A stretch of 64,000 nucleotides of DNA from Adiantum capillus-veneris (GCA_014529385.2 CM043969.1:73948676-74012675), one strand, 5' to 3'; shown: positions 11,362 through 22,685, counted from the first letter of the stretch. Translations and numbers: made by a program. Notes: generated by a model from the letters alone, not told the origin.

Positions 11362-13874
11362 ATGGGTCCCAAGAAAATGTCCGGGAAGATGCACGACATA
11401 GTGGATGAGACTACAGTAGTCATCAGTTCTATTCATGCCTCCCTACCACTCATTCCACACAGCAAGATACAAAAATATGTGTTTAATGAGTAGACAGAAT
11501 CGCTGCTGCAATTATGGGGTCTTCATGTGGTAGTATAGGCTACAAGTTTTGATTTTGATGCAGACATTATTAACCAGGTCCTCGACTCTTTTGATGCTGA
11601 TGAAGGCAGTGTCAGTGTTAACGGAATCAAAATAACAGTGACACTGGAAGCTATTGCTTATGCCTTTAGATTACCCAATGAGAAAAAGCCCAGCCCAGCA
11701 TTTGCAGAATAGATGAATCACGCTCTTAAGGAAGATGAAGCCGCTAAGAAGAAAAGGAAGTTTGGTGGGCAAGGGATTCCAGTAGCTGCACTGGATGTTC
11801 CGTCAGCCTACAGGTTTATTGCACAAGCTATCAGTCTGAAAAAGAATCTGACATATGTGTCTGAGAAATTATTTGCAATGCTGCTGGCAAAAAGGCTGGA
11901 TGGTAAAGCCAAAATCAATCTATGCTAGATTTTTCTCACAACGTCTTACAGCAAACTGCTAAGCTGAAGTCACAGAGTGTGTTCAAAGCTTGGTATGTCT
12001 CGCAGTTTTTGTAGTGGGCTATTGCTCCAGAGGCCTTTTTCTAGGTAAAGCGTGCTTGGAGTCTTAAGCCTATTCCATTAACTAACAATGTCGAGTTATC
12101 TTTAGATGAACAGGACCCAGGTAATCAATTGGCCACCATCAGTGGATAGAAGAGGAATGCCACACAGGCTAAGGCCAGTAGTTCAAAGAAAACCCAAGGT
12201 TCTATTAAAAAAGAGTACTACTCTGTTGAAGGAACTTGAGAATCAGATCCAGTCTCTACCCAGTAAAAAATTTACTGAAGACCAGACTTTAGCAATGCCC
12301 AAATAGCTGACTCAAACAATAGTCAACACTAACAAAAGCCAGCAAGAAGCAAGCACTGAGTAGGTGGCAGCTGATAATGGCAAAGAAAATGGCACAGCAC
12401 TTGCCAGCCCTGTCACCAAAACTCCTTTCAGTGAACCGGTTTTATCAATGGCCAAGAAGGATCGGTTGCAACAATTACAGAATAACCCTCTCAAAGGCAG
12501 ACTGGTACTTCAAAAACCAGGTTTGGCAGCATTGCCATATATGGCTCCAGTCATGGTTTATAAGTCAATTGAATCTCACTCAGCTACATTAGTTGATGGT
12601 TGCTCAGTGATCATCCAAGCATCATGGAACATTATTGTCCATTCCTTAGGACAGATGATGGATGTATCAGCTTCCACTAAAAAAGTGGATAGACTGAAAG
12701 AAAAACTGGGAAGCAGTCAACATCAGGCTCACAAACTTCAATAAAAAATGGCTGATAAGTCTCTCAGGTATGCTATTGCTGAGAATCAGTCAATTAGAAC
12801 AATTAAGGAGCTGCAAGCAAAGATGCTGAAGCTAGAAACCTTTTCTGCGAGGAAACAGACCCACATACAGATGTATGAAGGAGGTCAGGAGTCAAGTAAA
12901 AGAACTCTTGCTTTAGATGCAGATTGCTAGAGGTGTCTTGGATCAGAGGGTGCAGGCCATCATTGAAGATCAGCCTTCCAGCAGTAAAGGACCCCAAACC
13001 TAAATGTCGGTAGGAGAACATGCAACTGCTCTTCGAAAAATCTTTCAGTTGGTCCAAATTACTAGAAAGATGATGCAGTAGGAGAACCGAATTGTTCTCA
13101 GTTTGTACCTGATTCTTTAGTACTCCTATATGCTTTACCTATCACGGAGGCGGAACTGCCAAGATTCTTTCCAACCTTGTATCCTCAACATACGGAACTA
13201 GTAGATCGGCTCACTTATCTCAGCATCATTGATGAACTCCATGACTGGTATGAGCGAGCCACTATGGAATGGAAATCTTGGTAATCACTAGTCAATGATG
13301 CCCTCCAAATGGACACTATCATGGATCTACAGGCAGGGATAAATGCAAAAGTTCAAACTCTGTATGGATAGTGGAAGATCCATCTCCGTGGATTAACGAA
13401 GATCACAAATTAGTTACTTCAACTGCCTGTGGAGTCTTCCAAGCTTTTCTTGAAAAGGATATTACAGCAAACCAAGACTGGGACCACAATACAGAGAAAT
13501 GGTGGAGATTCTCTTCAAAGCCAGACTGAAGACAAATCATCCATTCTTGCAAGGATGGATTCACACAGCCTCACATTGTCATAAAATGGCCAGAACCCGT
13601 CTGCTGACTAAGGGCAAAGGGCAAACGCAATTTATATGATCTCAACACCAAAACTTACAATGCCCTCATGCCTTATGAATTTGAGATAACCACAGAATGG
13701 CGGGATCAACTTGAGCAGGAGGCCATTTACAGACTTATTCCGAAGGACAATGATGGCACTGGGACTTCTGAGACACCAACAAAGAATAAGGGCAAGAGGA
13801 AGCGGGTTCAGTGGTATCGTATAAAGCTGGAAATATCAAAAGAGTACTATCATGAGGAACATTGGCCAACTTAG
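11362..13874 (+). pseudogene. Third (post-integrase) ORF of element D, function unknown
   Basis: From ATG at 11362 (MGPKKMSGKMHDIV) one frame runs to about 11925 interrupted by three TAG codons, and the same frame is open again in long runs at 12106-12306, 12364-12744 and 12748-12930. Small frame changes lie between. The N-terminal ~190 residues look globular (VNGIKITVTLEAIAYAFRLP; PSAYRFIAQAISLKKNLTYV). The middle is basic and hydrophilic, and ~12640-12900 is heptad-like (KKVDRLKEKLGSSQHQAHKL). The last piece (13668-13874) is charged. No signal peptide or membrane span is seen, so it does not look like an envelope protein. The N-terminal part resembles the E extra ORF around 14480-14600. No known domain is recognised. 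Confidence 0.6.
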
Positions 13875-13879
13875 GAAAC

Positions 13880-14740
13880 CATATTGGTCCAGATTCACCT
13901 TAACTACTTCCAGAGATTCCTTTTTTGAATATCCTGTAGAGACCAAATTTTCCACATCCTTTATCATATGCAAAGTCTTCTTTTCTTGATACAATTTTTG
14001 TCTTTTTTCTTTCCTTGGTGCAGATCCTGAGTCTTCAATCAACTGTCCTACCCCTTTTTTTTTAAATTCCTTGCAAAATACTCTTATTGTTCACATACTA
14101 AAAAAACTACTGCCAAATATGGTCCCACTTTTGTTGTTTTATCCTCTCTTCTGCTCGGTGTATATTTCAAACTTGATCTTGTCAAATAGGATGTTTGACC
14201 ATCCAATCTGCCTATCAGTCTTAGCTACTAACAATATACCATAATTTTCCCTGCTTATACACTCTCTCTTGACCAACAAAAATATTCTCTCAAAAAACCA
14301 TTGCACCTGCTAGAGTCTCATCTGGTTCTTCATTCTTGATAGTAGCTGATAGTAGTGCCTCCCACCTTGGCACTTTCCAAATTCCTTTGTCATGTCCTCT
14401 TGAGTTGCTTTACTGACCTCATTGTCTACTGCAAGGTATATCAAACACCTGTGCAATCAGTTCTTTAGTCAAATAATCCTCTGCAAAAATATGCCCATCA
14501 TCTGCCTGCAAATGCTTTAAGTATACCATTAGCATTTGTTTCTGCCTCCAACCCATCCAAGGTAACCTTGCAAAATTTAGTAACCCTATTTTCTTCAACC
14601 ATGGAATATTCTCCTCATTTGCCATTAAATCACACCTGAAGTCCAAGAAAGTGTACTTTGGGACGACTTCCTCTTTTAGAAGGTGGTAAAGCCTTGATGG
14701 GTGTAAGCATTTCTAGCTCATCCTCCTCATTGAACTCATC
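13880..14740 (-). pseudogene. N-terminal part of the extra ORF of element E
   Basis: Open runs at 14646-14419 and 14042-13836 with many stops between. Around 14600-14450 two frames together read an Ala/Asn-rich helix followed by DDGHIFAEDYLTKELIAQVF and DIP. This parallels the D third ORF (A-D-I-I ... D-E-G ... T-L-E-A-I-A-Y-A-F-R-L-P) in spacing and key residues, and both ORFs follow integrase in the same orientation. The run near 14040-13890 is basic and charged (PRKEKRQKLYQEKKTLHMIK). The protein is cut at the junction with D. Function unknown. Confidence 0.45.
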
Positions 14741-14749
14741 CACCACATC

Positions 14750-15275
14750 TCTTTGATAACAATTTTTGCACAGAGGTCACAGTGTGACAAAGGGCTCTTC
14801 CTCTTCCATCCTTGAGAGACCCCGCGCCCACAGATGTGTTGCAAAGGCTTGACATGTTGTACAAGAAAGTGCAACGAGAAAGAAAAACGCCACCAAGTAG
14901 AATTTTTGGCACTCCTCAAAATGATTTTATTTTCCACTGCCTCGCATGCATAAGACATCTCTATCCCACTCACATCATTAATTTGATGCTCTCCTCGGTA
15001 CCCTTTATTTCTCCACCATAGCTCTTTGATAACAATTTTTTCGCAAAGGTTGCAGCGTGACAAAGGGCTCTTCCTCTTCCATCCTTGAGTCATATCCGTT
15101 GCAAAGGCTCGACATGCTGCAGCAAGCAAGAAAGTGCAGCGAGGAAGAAAAATGCCACGAAGTAGAATTTTTGGCACTCCTCAAAATGATGTCCTTTTCC
15201 ACTGCATCGCATGCATAAGGCATCTCTATTCCACTAACATCATTAATGTGATGCTCTCCTCGAGTACCCTTCATT
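14750..15275 (-). repeat. Tandem duplication, about 265-bp unit, between integrase and extra ORF of E
   Basis: Two copies (about 14750-15016 and 15017-15275) share 'tttgataacaattttt', 'gtgacaaagggctcttcctc', 'gtagaatttttggcactcct' and 'gatgctctcctcg'. On the minus strand both copies can be read as related peptides (NDVSGIEM..AC.AVE; ILRSAKNST), linked to the end of the integrase frame. Divergence of about 10 percent suggests an old duplication. Confidence 0.75.
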
Positions 15276-16279
15276 TATCCAAAAAATGGTTTAAGTCCAA
15301 AACAATTTACTAGCTTAGCAACTGTCTGTCTGGACTCATCGAACAAAATAAACATACTAGGTCCTGCAGACCTAACTATCTGGAATGGCCCTACAAACCT
15401 GAGTTTCAATTTTCCATGTCTTGGTCCCAGCTTGTTGTTGTAAACCACCACCCAATCTCCTATAGAGAAAATTTTGAACTTTATGTTCTTGGTGATCCAA
15501 GCTTGCCTTCTTTGTTGGATAACCTCTACAATATACATGCTCTAAATTTTATCCTCTTCCAGTTTCAGTAATGCTTCCTTTCTGCAATTGACTGACTCTT
15601 CAGGAGATAGTTTCTGCTAAACTGCAACCCTAAGGATTCGTACTAAAAACTCCATAGGAACTATTGTTTCTAATCCATACACCAACTTGAATGGTGTCAT
15701 GAATGTTGTCACTTTAAATGTTGTCCTGAAAGCCCAAAGTTCTGAATCCAACTTCTTATCCCAATCTGTCATGTTCTGATTCACCAATTATCTTGATCGA
15801 AAGCTTATTGGTACTTTTTGCTTGTCCATTTGCTTGGGATAATACACGGTTGATTTCTTGTGTAAGATCATATGCAGTTCAATCAGTTTACTGATCACTT
15901 TGTTAATAAAATATCCTCCTTGATCAAAAACCAACTCAATAGGCATCCAAATCTGGTCATAATATTTTTATACAAAAATTTGGCCACACTCCTTGCTGTG
16001 TTATCTCTGAAAGCCACAACTTCTACCCATTTTGTGCAATAATCAGTTGCAACCAAGATGTACCAGTTCTGTTTAAACCTTGCAGGTGGCTTGATGGGAC
16101 CAACAAAATCTAATCCCCACTTTTAAAATGGTTCCAAAGGTAATATAGGTTGCGAGGGCATCCTCTCTACATTCAATGGCCTACCCTCTCTTTAGCACAA
16201 CAAATAGTTCTTGCTGAAAATTCTTGAGCATCCTTTATAATAGTTGGCTACCAAAGTCCAGCTTGAAATATTTTCTTGA
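15275..16279 (-). pseudogene. Integrase of element E, interrupted by element F
   Basis: Right to left: the zinc-binding region near 16275-16180 (IKKIFQAGLW, later REGRPLNVERMPSQPILP), the core near 16130-15990 (KWGLDFVGPIKPPARF; YCTKWVEVVAFRDNTARSVA), then a decayed stretch. The C-terminal domain at 15538-15275 is intact as an 87-codon frame (FSIGDWVVVYNNKL, LRFVGPFQIVR). The first catalytic Asp (GLDF) is present; the later catalytic residues fall in the decayed part. The N-terminus is cut by F at 16280. No chromodomain. Confidence 0.75.
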
Positions 16280-16674
16280 TGTAAAGGCCTTCTCCTAGCC
16301 CTTACGCAAGGCCAACACATCCAAGCCACCGACTAAAAAGATGAAAAAGAAAAGGAAAATAATAGGGAAAAAATTTGTTCGAGTAAAAATTTGGGTTCAA
16401 TTCAAGCACCAAAAGTATACCCACGTGTCACTTCCAACCTATGCCATGGAAACATGGACATAACCAATGCATAGGAAAATAGCTTTTCATTTTGAGAAAA
16501 ATTAGCATAAAGGAAAGAGAAAAAGATAAGATAAGGAAAAAAGAAAAAGATAAAGATGAAGAAGTAAAAGAGAAGATAAGGATAAGGTGAGTCAGTAACT
16601 TATTGAAGAAGTTTTGAAAAGTTAAAAAACTGATCTTGATAAGGTTGAAAAGCTATCAGTGATAAACTAAAGCA

Positions 16675-16683
16675 TTTATAAAG
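16675..16683 (+). promoter_or_regulatory. Possible TATA box in the F 5' LTR
   Basis: TTTATAAAG lies about 35 bases before a pyrimidine-rich 'ctttcttcactcttcc' stretch, as expected for an LTR promoter. In the 3' LTR the same place reads 'cttattaaaaa', so it is not conserved. Confidence 0.3.
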
Positions 16684-17234
16684 AAAAGGATAAAAGGAAG
16701 CCTTTCTTCACTCTTCCACTACTTTCTCTCTTTCATTTTTGAAAAAAAGCTTGAGAGTAAGCTTGGAGCAATCCATAGAGTTGAGCCTTTCTTACACACA
16801 CACACCCTCTACACACACTCTTCTCTCCATGAGTAACCATGGCCAGAACCATAATTGAGCTTGTCATTATGCTCTCCCTCTTCTCTCCCCTAACATTCAA
16901 GCTTTCCATAGCTTGAATTATCCTTATCTCCTTTCCTCCTCTCATTCCAAGTAACGAATTGATGGTCTTCAAGAGAAGGAAAGAAGTGGAGAGAGCCATC
17001 CACAACAAACATACTTCCTCAAATACTCACCACAATCAAGGAGAAGACTACCGCATACGCTGAACTAAGGTTTTGCATATTGTCTTCATCAATTGAGTTA
17101 TTTCTCATTCTAAATTAATTCGTGCTTTGAATTTCCTCAGCAATATTTCTCTTTGTTTAGAAGATTGAATCACAAAATAACCACGTTTCTAACCAGCAAC
17201 TAATCGGATGTTATTTCAAGTTCCATTGTTTCAA

Positions 17235-17530
17235 GTTCTCTATATTCCCATACTAATATAGCATAGAGAGAGTAGAAAGCACTCTCTGTAACCATAGGTG
17301 ACTGGAGATCATACTTATATTTCAAGTTTTGTTCTCTAGATTACCAGACTAATATGGCATAGAGAGAGTAGAAAGCACTCTCTTTAACCATAGGTGACTA
17401 GAGATCATACTTATATTTCAAGTTTAGTTGTTTCAAGTTCTCTAGATTACCATAATAATATGGCATAAAGAGAGTAAAAAGCACTCCTTTTAACCATAGG
17501 TGACTGGAGACCATACTAAAAATAGAATGC
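17235..17530 (+). repeat. Tandem repeats with a hairpin in the F 5' LTR (3 copies)
   Basis: Units of roughly 96-106 bp start at about 17235, 17331 and 17437. Each contains 'gttctctagatta', 'actaatatggcatagagaga', the hairpin AGAGAGT-agaaagc-ACTCTCT (or a close variant) and 'aaccataggtgactggaga'. The 3' LTR has more copies. Confidence 0.8.
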
Positions 17531-19994
17531 ATGTTTGATGATGATTAGTATCTATCGTATCCTTAAACCTCGCCAGAAATATCTTTTTCTATTTCTAAGA
17601 TGCAAAAAATAATAGCCACATAATCACGGACAATTAAGTATTTGAACTTTTTTGAATTAACCATTGTATTCAACGTGGCATTATAATTTACTCTAAAATT
17701 AAAGCTCTTATGAAAGATTCACAATATTTTCTTTGAATTTAAGAAATTTGATTTTTTTTCCTCTCAAAAGAGAAAAAGAGTATGTGTGTAAGATTTGTTT
17801 AGTAATACAAATAAGTTAATACTAATTCTCTCAAAGAGAGTTAAGTTTTGGAGGGTAGCTCTATCTTAATCAAAGGAGTTTTTCCTTGGAAGTGGGAATT
17901 TCCTTCCAATCAAGGTTATCCCCCCCCTCTTATCAATTGGAAAGTCCCAAAACCATAATCCTCTTCTAGCTACGTGATTAATCATCTCCACAAGATAAAA
18001 GGTAAGCCTAAATCCCATTGTGCAAGAGGACCTTTTTTTGAAGCTTTCATAACATGAACATTTTCCCTTACACAAGCATGCCACTCCTAGGAATGTTGCA
18101 TTTTTCTTGTCTTACACTATCGCGCATATAAGCACTCAACATCTCTTGCAGACTCTATCAAAAAAAGTTTAAGATTATTTGCCTTAAGAATTGAAGTCCT
18201 ACATTCTAAATTCGAATATCAATAACTCAAGAAGGGGTCAGTATAGAAAGTATATGCATTGTTCATCTCAAGTTTGTTTACTTTCAAGTTTGCTTTGCGA
18301 TGGGGAAGGGGGGAGTAAGGGGATAGCTTCAAAGAAGTGATGGCCATGTTGCTTGAACATAAAACTCCCACTGCTTCCATGGAGATACACCATGGATTGA
18401 AAATGCTGAAAAAGAAAACCAATGGGACTTGTCCAAGATGGGGATAACTTGAAACGTACGTCGAGACAAAAATCTAACTCTCAAGAGACTTCTCTTTTTT
18501 TTCTTGACATGTTTGAGTAGACATTAAAAGGATATAGAAACCAAAGGATTTTAATGCAAAGAACCTAGTCTAAATTTCACCTAAGACTAAGAATTTATTG
18601 AGAAGGCTAGAGGTGGATAGCCCTAGCATAACGTAGAATTTTACGTGTATAATTATCTTCTACTGGTTTGTAGAAGTTTGGCGCACGTGTTTACATGTGG
18701 GATACATCGGAAAAGAGTCCTTTTAGGCTAGGACTAAGAACCGTTGGTCTATATTTTGAGTTCAAGATCATTCAATAACCTGGAATTGGGAATGAAAGGG
18801 AGTGAGTCCCGATTGGGTGATAGGGACCCATAGATACATCTGGAAATCAACCTAGTCTGGGTAGGACTTATGCCGATGGGATAAGGAAAGAAGGAAAGCA
18901 TCCTAGGAATGGATTGAATAAGGAAGGTATTTGTGATTAATTAAATAATGGATTGAATAAGGAAGGGAGTTGTGGTTAATTAAAGAACACTTGTTTTCAA
19001 AAATTGTTTGGTAAAAACCTTGGAAAGTCTAGGAACGTAAATGGGCTATCCCGCACTCGTCCACATCAGCCAGACAATGCTCTACTTCTTTGACATTTTT
19101 TTAAAAAGGAACCTAAAGAAGATTGTTTTTAAGGCCTTTCCCAAACAAAAGAACCAAATGGAAATTGTGTAAAGGCGCCATCTCAACACGTGGCGGAGGA
19201 GATAGGATACCCGAGTCTTGGGATGAAGATCGGGATATCCTGGGAAGGTATATGTGATTGCTTAAAAGAAATAACTAGATATCTTTAGTATTACTGAAGG
19301 AAATAAAAATAAATAGGATAAAAAGGTGGGAGCAACTTGATAAATGCACATTTGCAAGGGTATGCAACAGTTTGCATGCTGCTTCTATTGCTTGAAATGT
19401 ATTCTTTGATCAACATGACTGGAATATTGGGTTCTAGTATCATAGTACTACCTTCAAAAAAAGTGCATTTATCAAACGGTTTGGTGGGTGGGCAGATTCT
19501 GGAGGGTTAATTTGTTGGCCAAAAAGTTGAACCCAATTTTATGTTGTCCAATAAGTTGAGTCAAGTATGGGAAAAGGGAATCCAATCTAAGGAGCGAGAA
19601 CCAAACTTGAGAACGAGGGATTTGTGTAGCCAGTAATTCCACTCATCTTAGGGGAACGCACTGACGGCTGTGCTTGGTCCTAACCGAGAAAGAAACGTCA
19701 ACAATGACCTTGAACCAAGGATGAATTAGTGAACTCCCACCAATTGACCCTGGAAGGTTGATGTTCTAATTTAGTCTAATGACTTCAAATGGTAAGTGGA
19801 ACCGATGAGGAAAGGTGTTTCCGGGTTAAAAGACCCAAATGAAAAAAGTGAATGATAACACCCCCCTTGAGTTGGCATCAAAGAGTAGAGGAGTCCTGTC
19901 TTGGTGTCGGTCTCAAGTGGGAGGGATGTCAAGAATCGTGGTGTAGTTGTAAAAAGGCATTGCAGCCAAAAGTACCTGATAGGGCCCTCACAAG

Positions 19995-20010
19995 TGGTAT
20001 CAGAGCGCGG
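19995..20010 (+). promoter_or_regulatory. Primer-binding site of element F
   Basis: TGGTATCAGAGCGCGG is complementary to the 3' end of plant initiator tRNA-Met, two bases after the LTR terminal CA (19991-19992). It primes minus-strand DNA synthesis and fixes the 5' LTR end. Confidence 0.85.
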
Positions 20011-20034
20011 TTTCTTTCCTTGGACAGATAAAGG

Positions 20035-20140
20035 TTTTCAATAGAAAAAAAATAGATTGAGGTATTGAAAGGGAAGTTCTATTTTTTTTTCAATAGAAAA
20101 AAAATAGATTGAGGTATTGAAAGGGAAGTTCTCAGAATAC
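20035..20140 (+). repeat. 54-bp tandem duplication in the F leader
   Basis: 'tttcaatagaaaaaaaatag' followed by 'attgaggtattgaaaggga' and 'agttct' occurs twice with an offset of about 54 bases and no difference in the core, so the duplication is recent. Confidence 0.85.
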
Positions 20141-20205
20141 ATGAAATTTTTTAGGTGGTGAAGACCTTTTTCGAAGATGAAGTCCTCAAAATTGTGCAAG
20201 AGAGA

Positions 20206-20688
20206 ATGGAAGTCGCTCCTCTGGAAAAAAAAGAGACCATGCTGAAACACTTTTTTCACCTCATTTTTCCTAAGAAAGGGACAATCGGAGCTCAACAAAT
20301 GTGGGAAACCCATTGCAATATAACTAAAGTAACTCTTTGGGGCCATGACCACATTTTAAATCATCTTCGTTTGGCAATGATAAGGGAGAAGTTGGGACTA
20401 GGTCCCAAGCGCTATTGTATTGTTAGTTCTCATGTCCTAGAATATAAAAACAAACTTCTTCTATTGATAACCAATCTCCCCCATGATAAGATGTTTATCT
20501 ACCCACATCACAGGACAACCCTTATTGGACCCTTTACACATAACCCTTGGAAACAAGTTGGTGAGGCTATATGTGCTCGCAACTCACTTTCTTCCAGCGT
20601 CCACAGACTTGTATTTTTTGTCACCGGTAACCGTAGGGCTTTAAATTTTGTTTTGTCAAAGGAAGAGATTGAAGAACTTGACGTTTAA
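20206..20688 (+). CDS. Accessory ORF of element F, upstream of gag (unknown function)
   Basis: An uninterrupted frame of 160 codons from the first in-frame ATG at 20206; the frame is open from 20155, just after a TAG. It lies between the primer site and gag. It is not gag, protease or any domain I can name. Motifs, by residue: HLIFPKKG (18-25), VTLWGHDH (42-49), KLGLGPKRYCIVSS (62-75), IYPHH and GPF further on. These motifs recur in the same order in the antisense ORF at 23599-24114, so the two are paralogues. No signal peptide; one Leu-rich stretch (NKLLLLITNLP) is too short for a sure membrane span. An extra ORF before gag is known in Ogre/Tat elements, but I see no similarity to name. Confidence 0.65.
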   Translation: MEVAPLEKKETMLKHFFHLIFPKKGTIGAQQMWETHCNITKVTLWGHDHILNHLRLAMIREKLGLGPKRYCIVSSHVLEYKNKLLLLITNLPHDKMFIYPHHRTTLIGPFTHNPWKQVGEAICARNSLSSSVHRLVFFVTGNRRALNFVLSKEEIEELDV

Positions 20689-20937
20689 AAAATACTATGT
20701 TCAAAAAATACTAAAGAAGTGCAAAGTTACATCGATAATTATTCCCCCGAGATGTAAAAGTTTTTTACATAATAGAAGAACAAAAGAATAAGAAAGATTT
20801 GAAAAAGTAAAAGAGAGAATAACAAAGAGTCTACCTTTTGAAAGGCCTGTCTTTAAAAGAATCTAAGTCTAATCTTGTAAATCTAAAGGGTTTTTGACTT
20901 GATCGCTAAGAACTTAAAAGAGTTTTTTTGCCACAAA

Positions 20938-21998
20938 ATGCCACATCATCTTCCAAGGGATAAGGCTACCCGAGATTCTCCAGTAGCTAACACTTTTGAT
21001 TCAGTGCTCCTTGATGCACAAGCACCACCCGCACCTCAAATTGCCCCTGTACCCAACCCAAATCAGATGCCTCTTGCTGTAGTCCTTGTAGAGGGATTTG
21101 GACGTGACAATGATGTCAAGGGTTTTCTCAAAATTGCTCAACCACATCCATTTCTAGGCACGGGATGATGATGTGCCTACTTTGCTAGAAGAATGGATAA
21201 TTCAGATGGAAGACTACTTTGCTCTTGCTGGCTACAATTCAGTAGCTCAAGGGATAATGGGGAGAGCCAAACTGGAAGGACCAGCGAAAACATGATGGAA
21301 GCTCAATTGTTAGTCTCTCCAAGTAGCAGAGGTGACCAGACTTGGGAAGATCTACAACATCATCTCAAGGAGAGATGTATCCCCCTCAACTACTCCACCA
21401 CTAGGATGAATGAGTTTCTTTCTTGCAAGCTGGGGAACAGGACTGTCAAAGCTTATTATGAGGACTTTGTCCGACTATCCTGATATGCTCCTCTCATGAT
21501 AGAGGAACAAAAGCCAAGTCGCTTTATCCTTGGGCTTGAAGATTTGGCTAATGAAGTAGAGTCCCTTCGACCTGCCTCACTTGTAGATGCCCTAATCCGG
21601 GCCAAGTCAAAGCATAAGAGCCTTTTCAAGAGAGGCACTACAACCAATAGGAAGCAAGAATTTCCTTTGTACCCTAGTTAGCCCAACCAAGCAACCAGAG
21701 TACCCTTTATACCAAAGCCCACTGCCCAACCACAATCACCATTGTGTTTTTTTCATGTGAATGCCCTTCCAATCACTAAGACTGGAAGGAAAATCCAGTG
21801 TTATAAGTGCCTGGAATTTGGTCATAAGATGGCCCAATGCCCTAAAGGAGATAACCCTAGTAATCCAAGACCCCATGTTATGGGGGACAATTCAGAAACC
21901 TTGGGACAAGAGGAAGAAATCTAGCACAAGCAAGATCCCCTCCTACAACTCATTCTTGCGCTCAAAATCCAGTCAACAACTCACCTAGAACATCTGAT
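20938..21998 (+). pseudogene. Gag of element F with CCHC knuckle, broken
   Basis: Starts MPHHLPRDKATRDS at 20938, with a Pro-rich linker to 21168. The capsid domain (EEWIIQMEDYFALAGYNSVA) follows in another frame near 21186-21290. From 21301 the frame continues as WEDLQHHLKERC, MNEFLSCKLGNRTVKAYYED and SRFILGLEDLANEVESLRPA. The CCHC knuckle is CYKCLEFGHKMAQC near 21800-21840. Stops include TGA for a Trp codon near 21293, TGA at 21481 and a TAG near 21680, plus two frame changes. The H element at 31739-32940 has the same gag. Confidence 0.8.
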
Positions 21999-22685
21999 GT
22001 GAAATTTGTTTCAGTAAAGGATAAGATAGAAAAACAAGCTCACATCTATGCTGCCTTGGATCCCAGTGGTGGCCAAAATCCACAATTCTCCATTCTTGAG
22101 ACCAAGGGAGAATCTGAGGGTAAACCTGTTTCCTTTCTTATTGATTCTGGTTGCTCGCATTCATTTTTGTCACCTAACATTGTAAAAAGATTGCAAGTCA
22201 CCTCTCAACCCACATGCCCTAAGCTACGGGTTCCTTTAGCATCGGGATCCACCATCTTGAGAGATGAACAAATAATAGATCTATCCTTTCAACTAGAAGG
22301 CCATTCAACCCAACAAAGATTTAGAATCCTAAAGATTGGCCGATTTGAAGGAATCCTAGGGATGGATTGGTTAAGTAGAAATAATGCAAACATACATTGT
22401 AGTGAAGGAAGCATCTCTTTTTCAAATTCAAAGGGCGAACAAGTTTTGGTGCCAGGCAGAGCAGGAAAGGATCCCTTGAAGGTGGTGAAATCCAGACTTT
22501 TAGTTAAAGGATTAAATAAAGGATTTTTGATCTATGTTATAAAACTCAATAAACCAGAAATAGAATCAGAAGGATCAGAACTTGAATGGCTAAATGAGTA
22601 TCAAGATATTTTTCCTAAAGAATTGACAAATCTTCCCCCGCCTAGAGAACTAGAGCACGAGATTGAGCTACTTCCTCATGCCTAG
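21999..22685 (+). CDS. Protease and RT-linker of element F (open frame)
   Basis: A 228-codon open frame. An aspartic protease motif LIDSGCSHSFLS lies near residues 47-58 (catalytic Asp, Ser and Gly all present) and a second protease strand ILGMDWLSRNNANIHC near residue 118. The linker to RT (LPPPRELEHEIELLPHA) ends at a TAG in place of a codon. The protease would cut the Gag-Pol precursor inside the particle. It is the best preserved part of F pol. Confidence 0.75.
   Translation: MKFVSVKDKIEKQAHIYAALDPSGGQNPQFSILETKGESEGKPVSFLIDSGCSHSFLSPNIVKRLQVTSQPTCPKLRVPLASGSTILRDEQIIDLSFQLEGHSTQQRFRILKIGRFEGILGMDWLSRNNANIHCSEGSISFSNSKGEQVLVPGRAGKDPLKVVKSRLLVKGLNKGFLIYVIKLNKPEIESEGSELEWLNEYQDIFPKELTNLPPPRELEHEIELLPHA

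Larger units (their letters stand above)
4790..13880 (+). mobile_element. Element D: degenerate Ty3/gypsy retrotransposon with a third ORF
   Basis: Plus-strand element with, in order, an LTR-like leader containing a TATA box, gag, two or three zinc knuckles, protease, reverse transcriptase, RNase H, integrase and a long additional ORF after integrase. Domain order RT-RH-INT is that of Ty3/gypsy. It carries many stops and frameshifts. A 3' LTR is not visible: the third ORF ends near 13874 at the junction with the oppositely oriented element E. Both borders are approximate. A third ORF after integrase is known in the Athila and Tat lineages; the lineage of D cannot be settled by eye. Confidence 0.75.
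13880..16279 (-). mobile_element. Element E: central segment of an old minus-strand Ty3/gypsy element
   Basis: Reading leftwards from 16279: integrase, integrase tail (ending about 15275), a duplicated block, and an extra ORF (14740-13880). Further pieces of the same orientation are 27713-28250 (protease region) and 4130-4790 (extra-ORF tail). F splits the integrase at about 16280, and D ends at about 13880. The RT and RNase H parts are not found anywhere between the protease and integrase pieces, so part of E was deleted. Confidence 0.6.
16281..19992 (+). repeat. 5' LTR of element F (about 3.7 kb)
   Basis: Begins near 'gtaaaggccttctcc' and ends just before the primer site at 19995. Its sequence is repeated at 24352-27712 with scattered substitutions and indels. 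It contains purine-rich text (16500-16690), a possible TATA box, a pyrimidine-rich transcript start region, hairpin-bearing tandem repeats (17235-17530) and a long downstream part. Antisense open runs at 18084-17866 and 18422-18219 recur in the other LTR, but only as LTR sequence. The exact first base is uncertain by a few positions. Confidence 0.8.

Noticed and set aside
17866..18422. Antisense frames in the F LTRs that recur at 26035-26621
   Set aside because: They recur because LTRs are duplicated; the two versions differ by frame-disrupting changes and composition is not gene-like.
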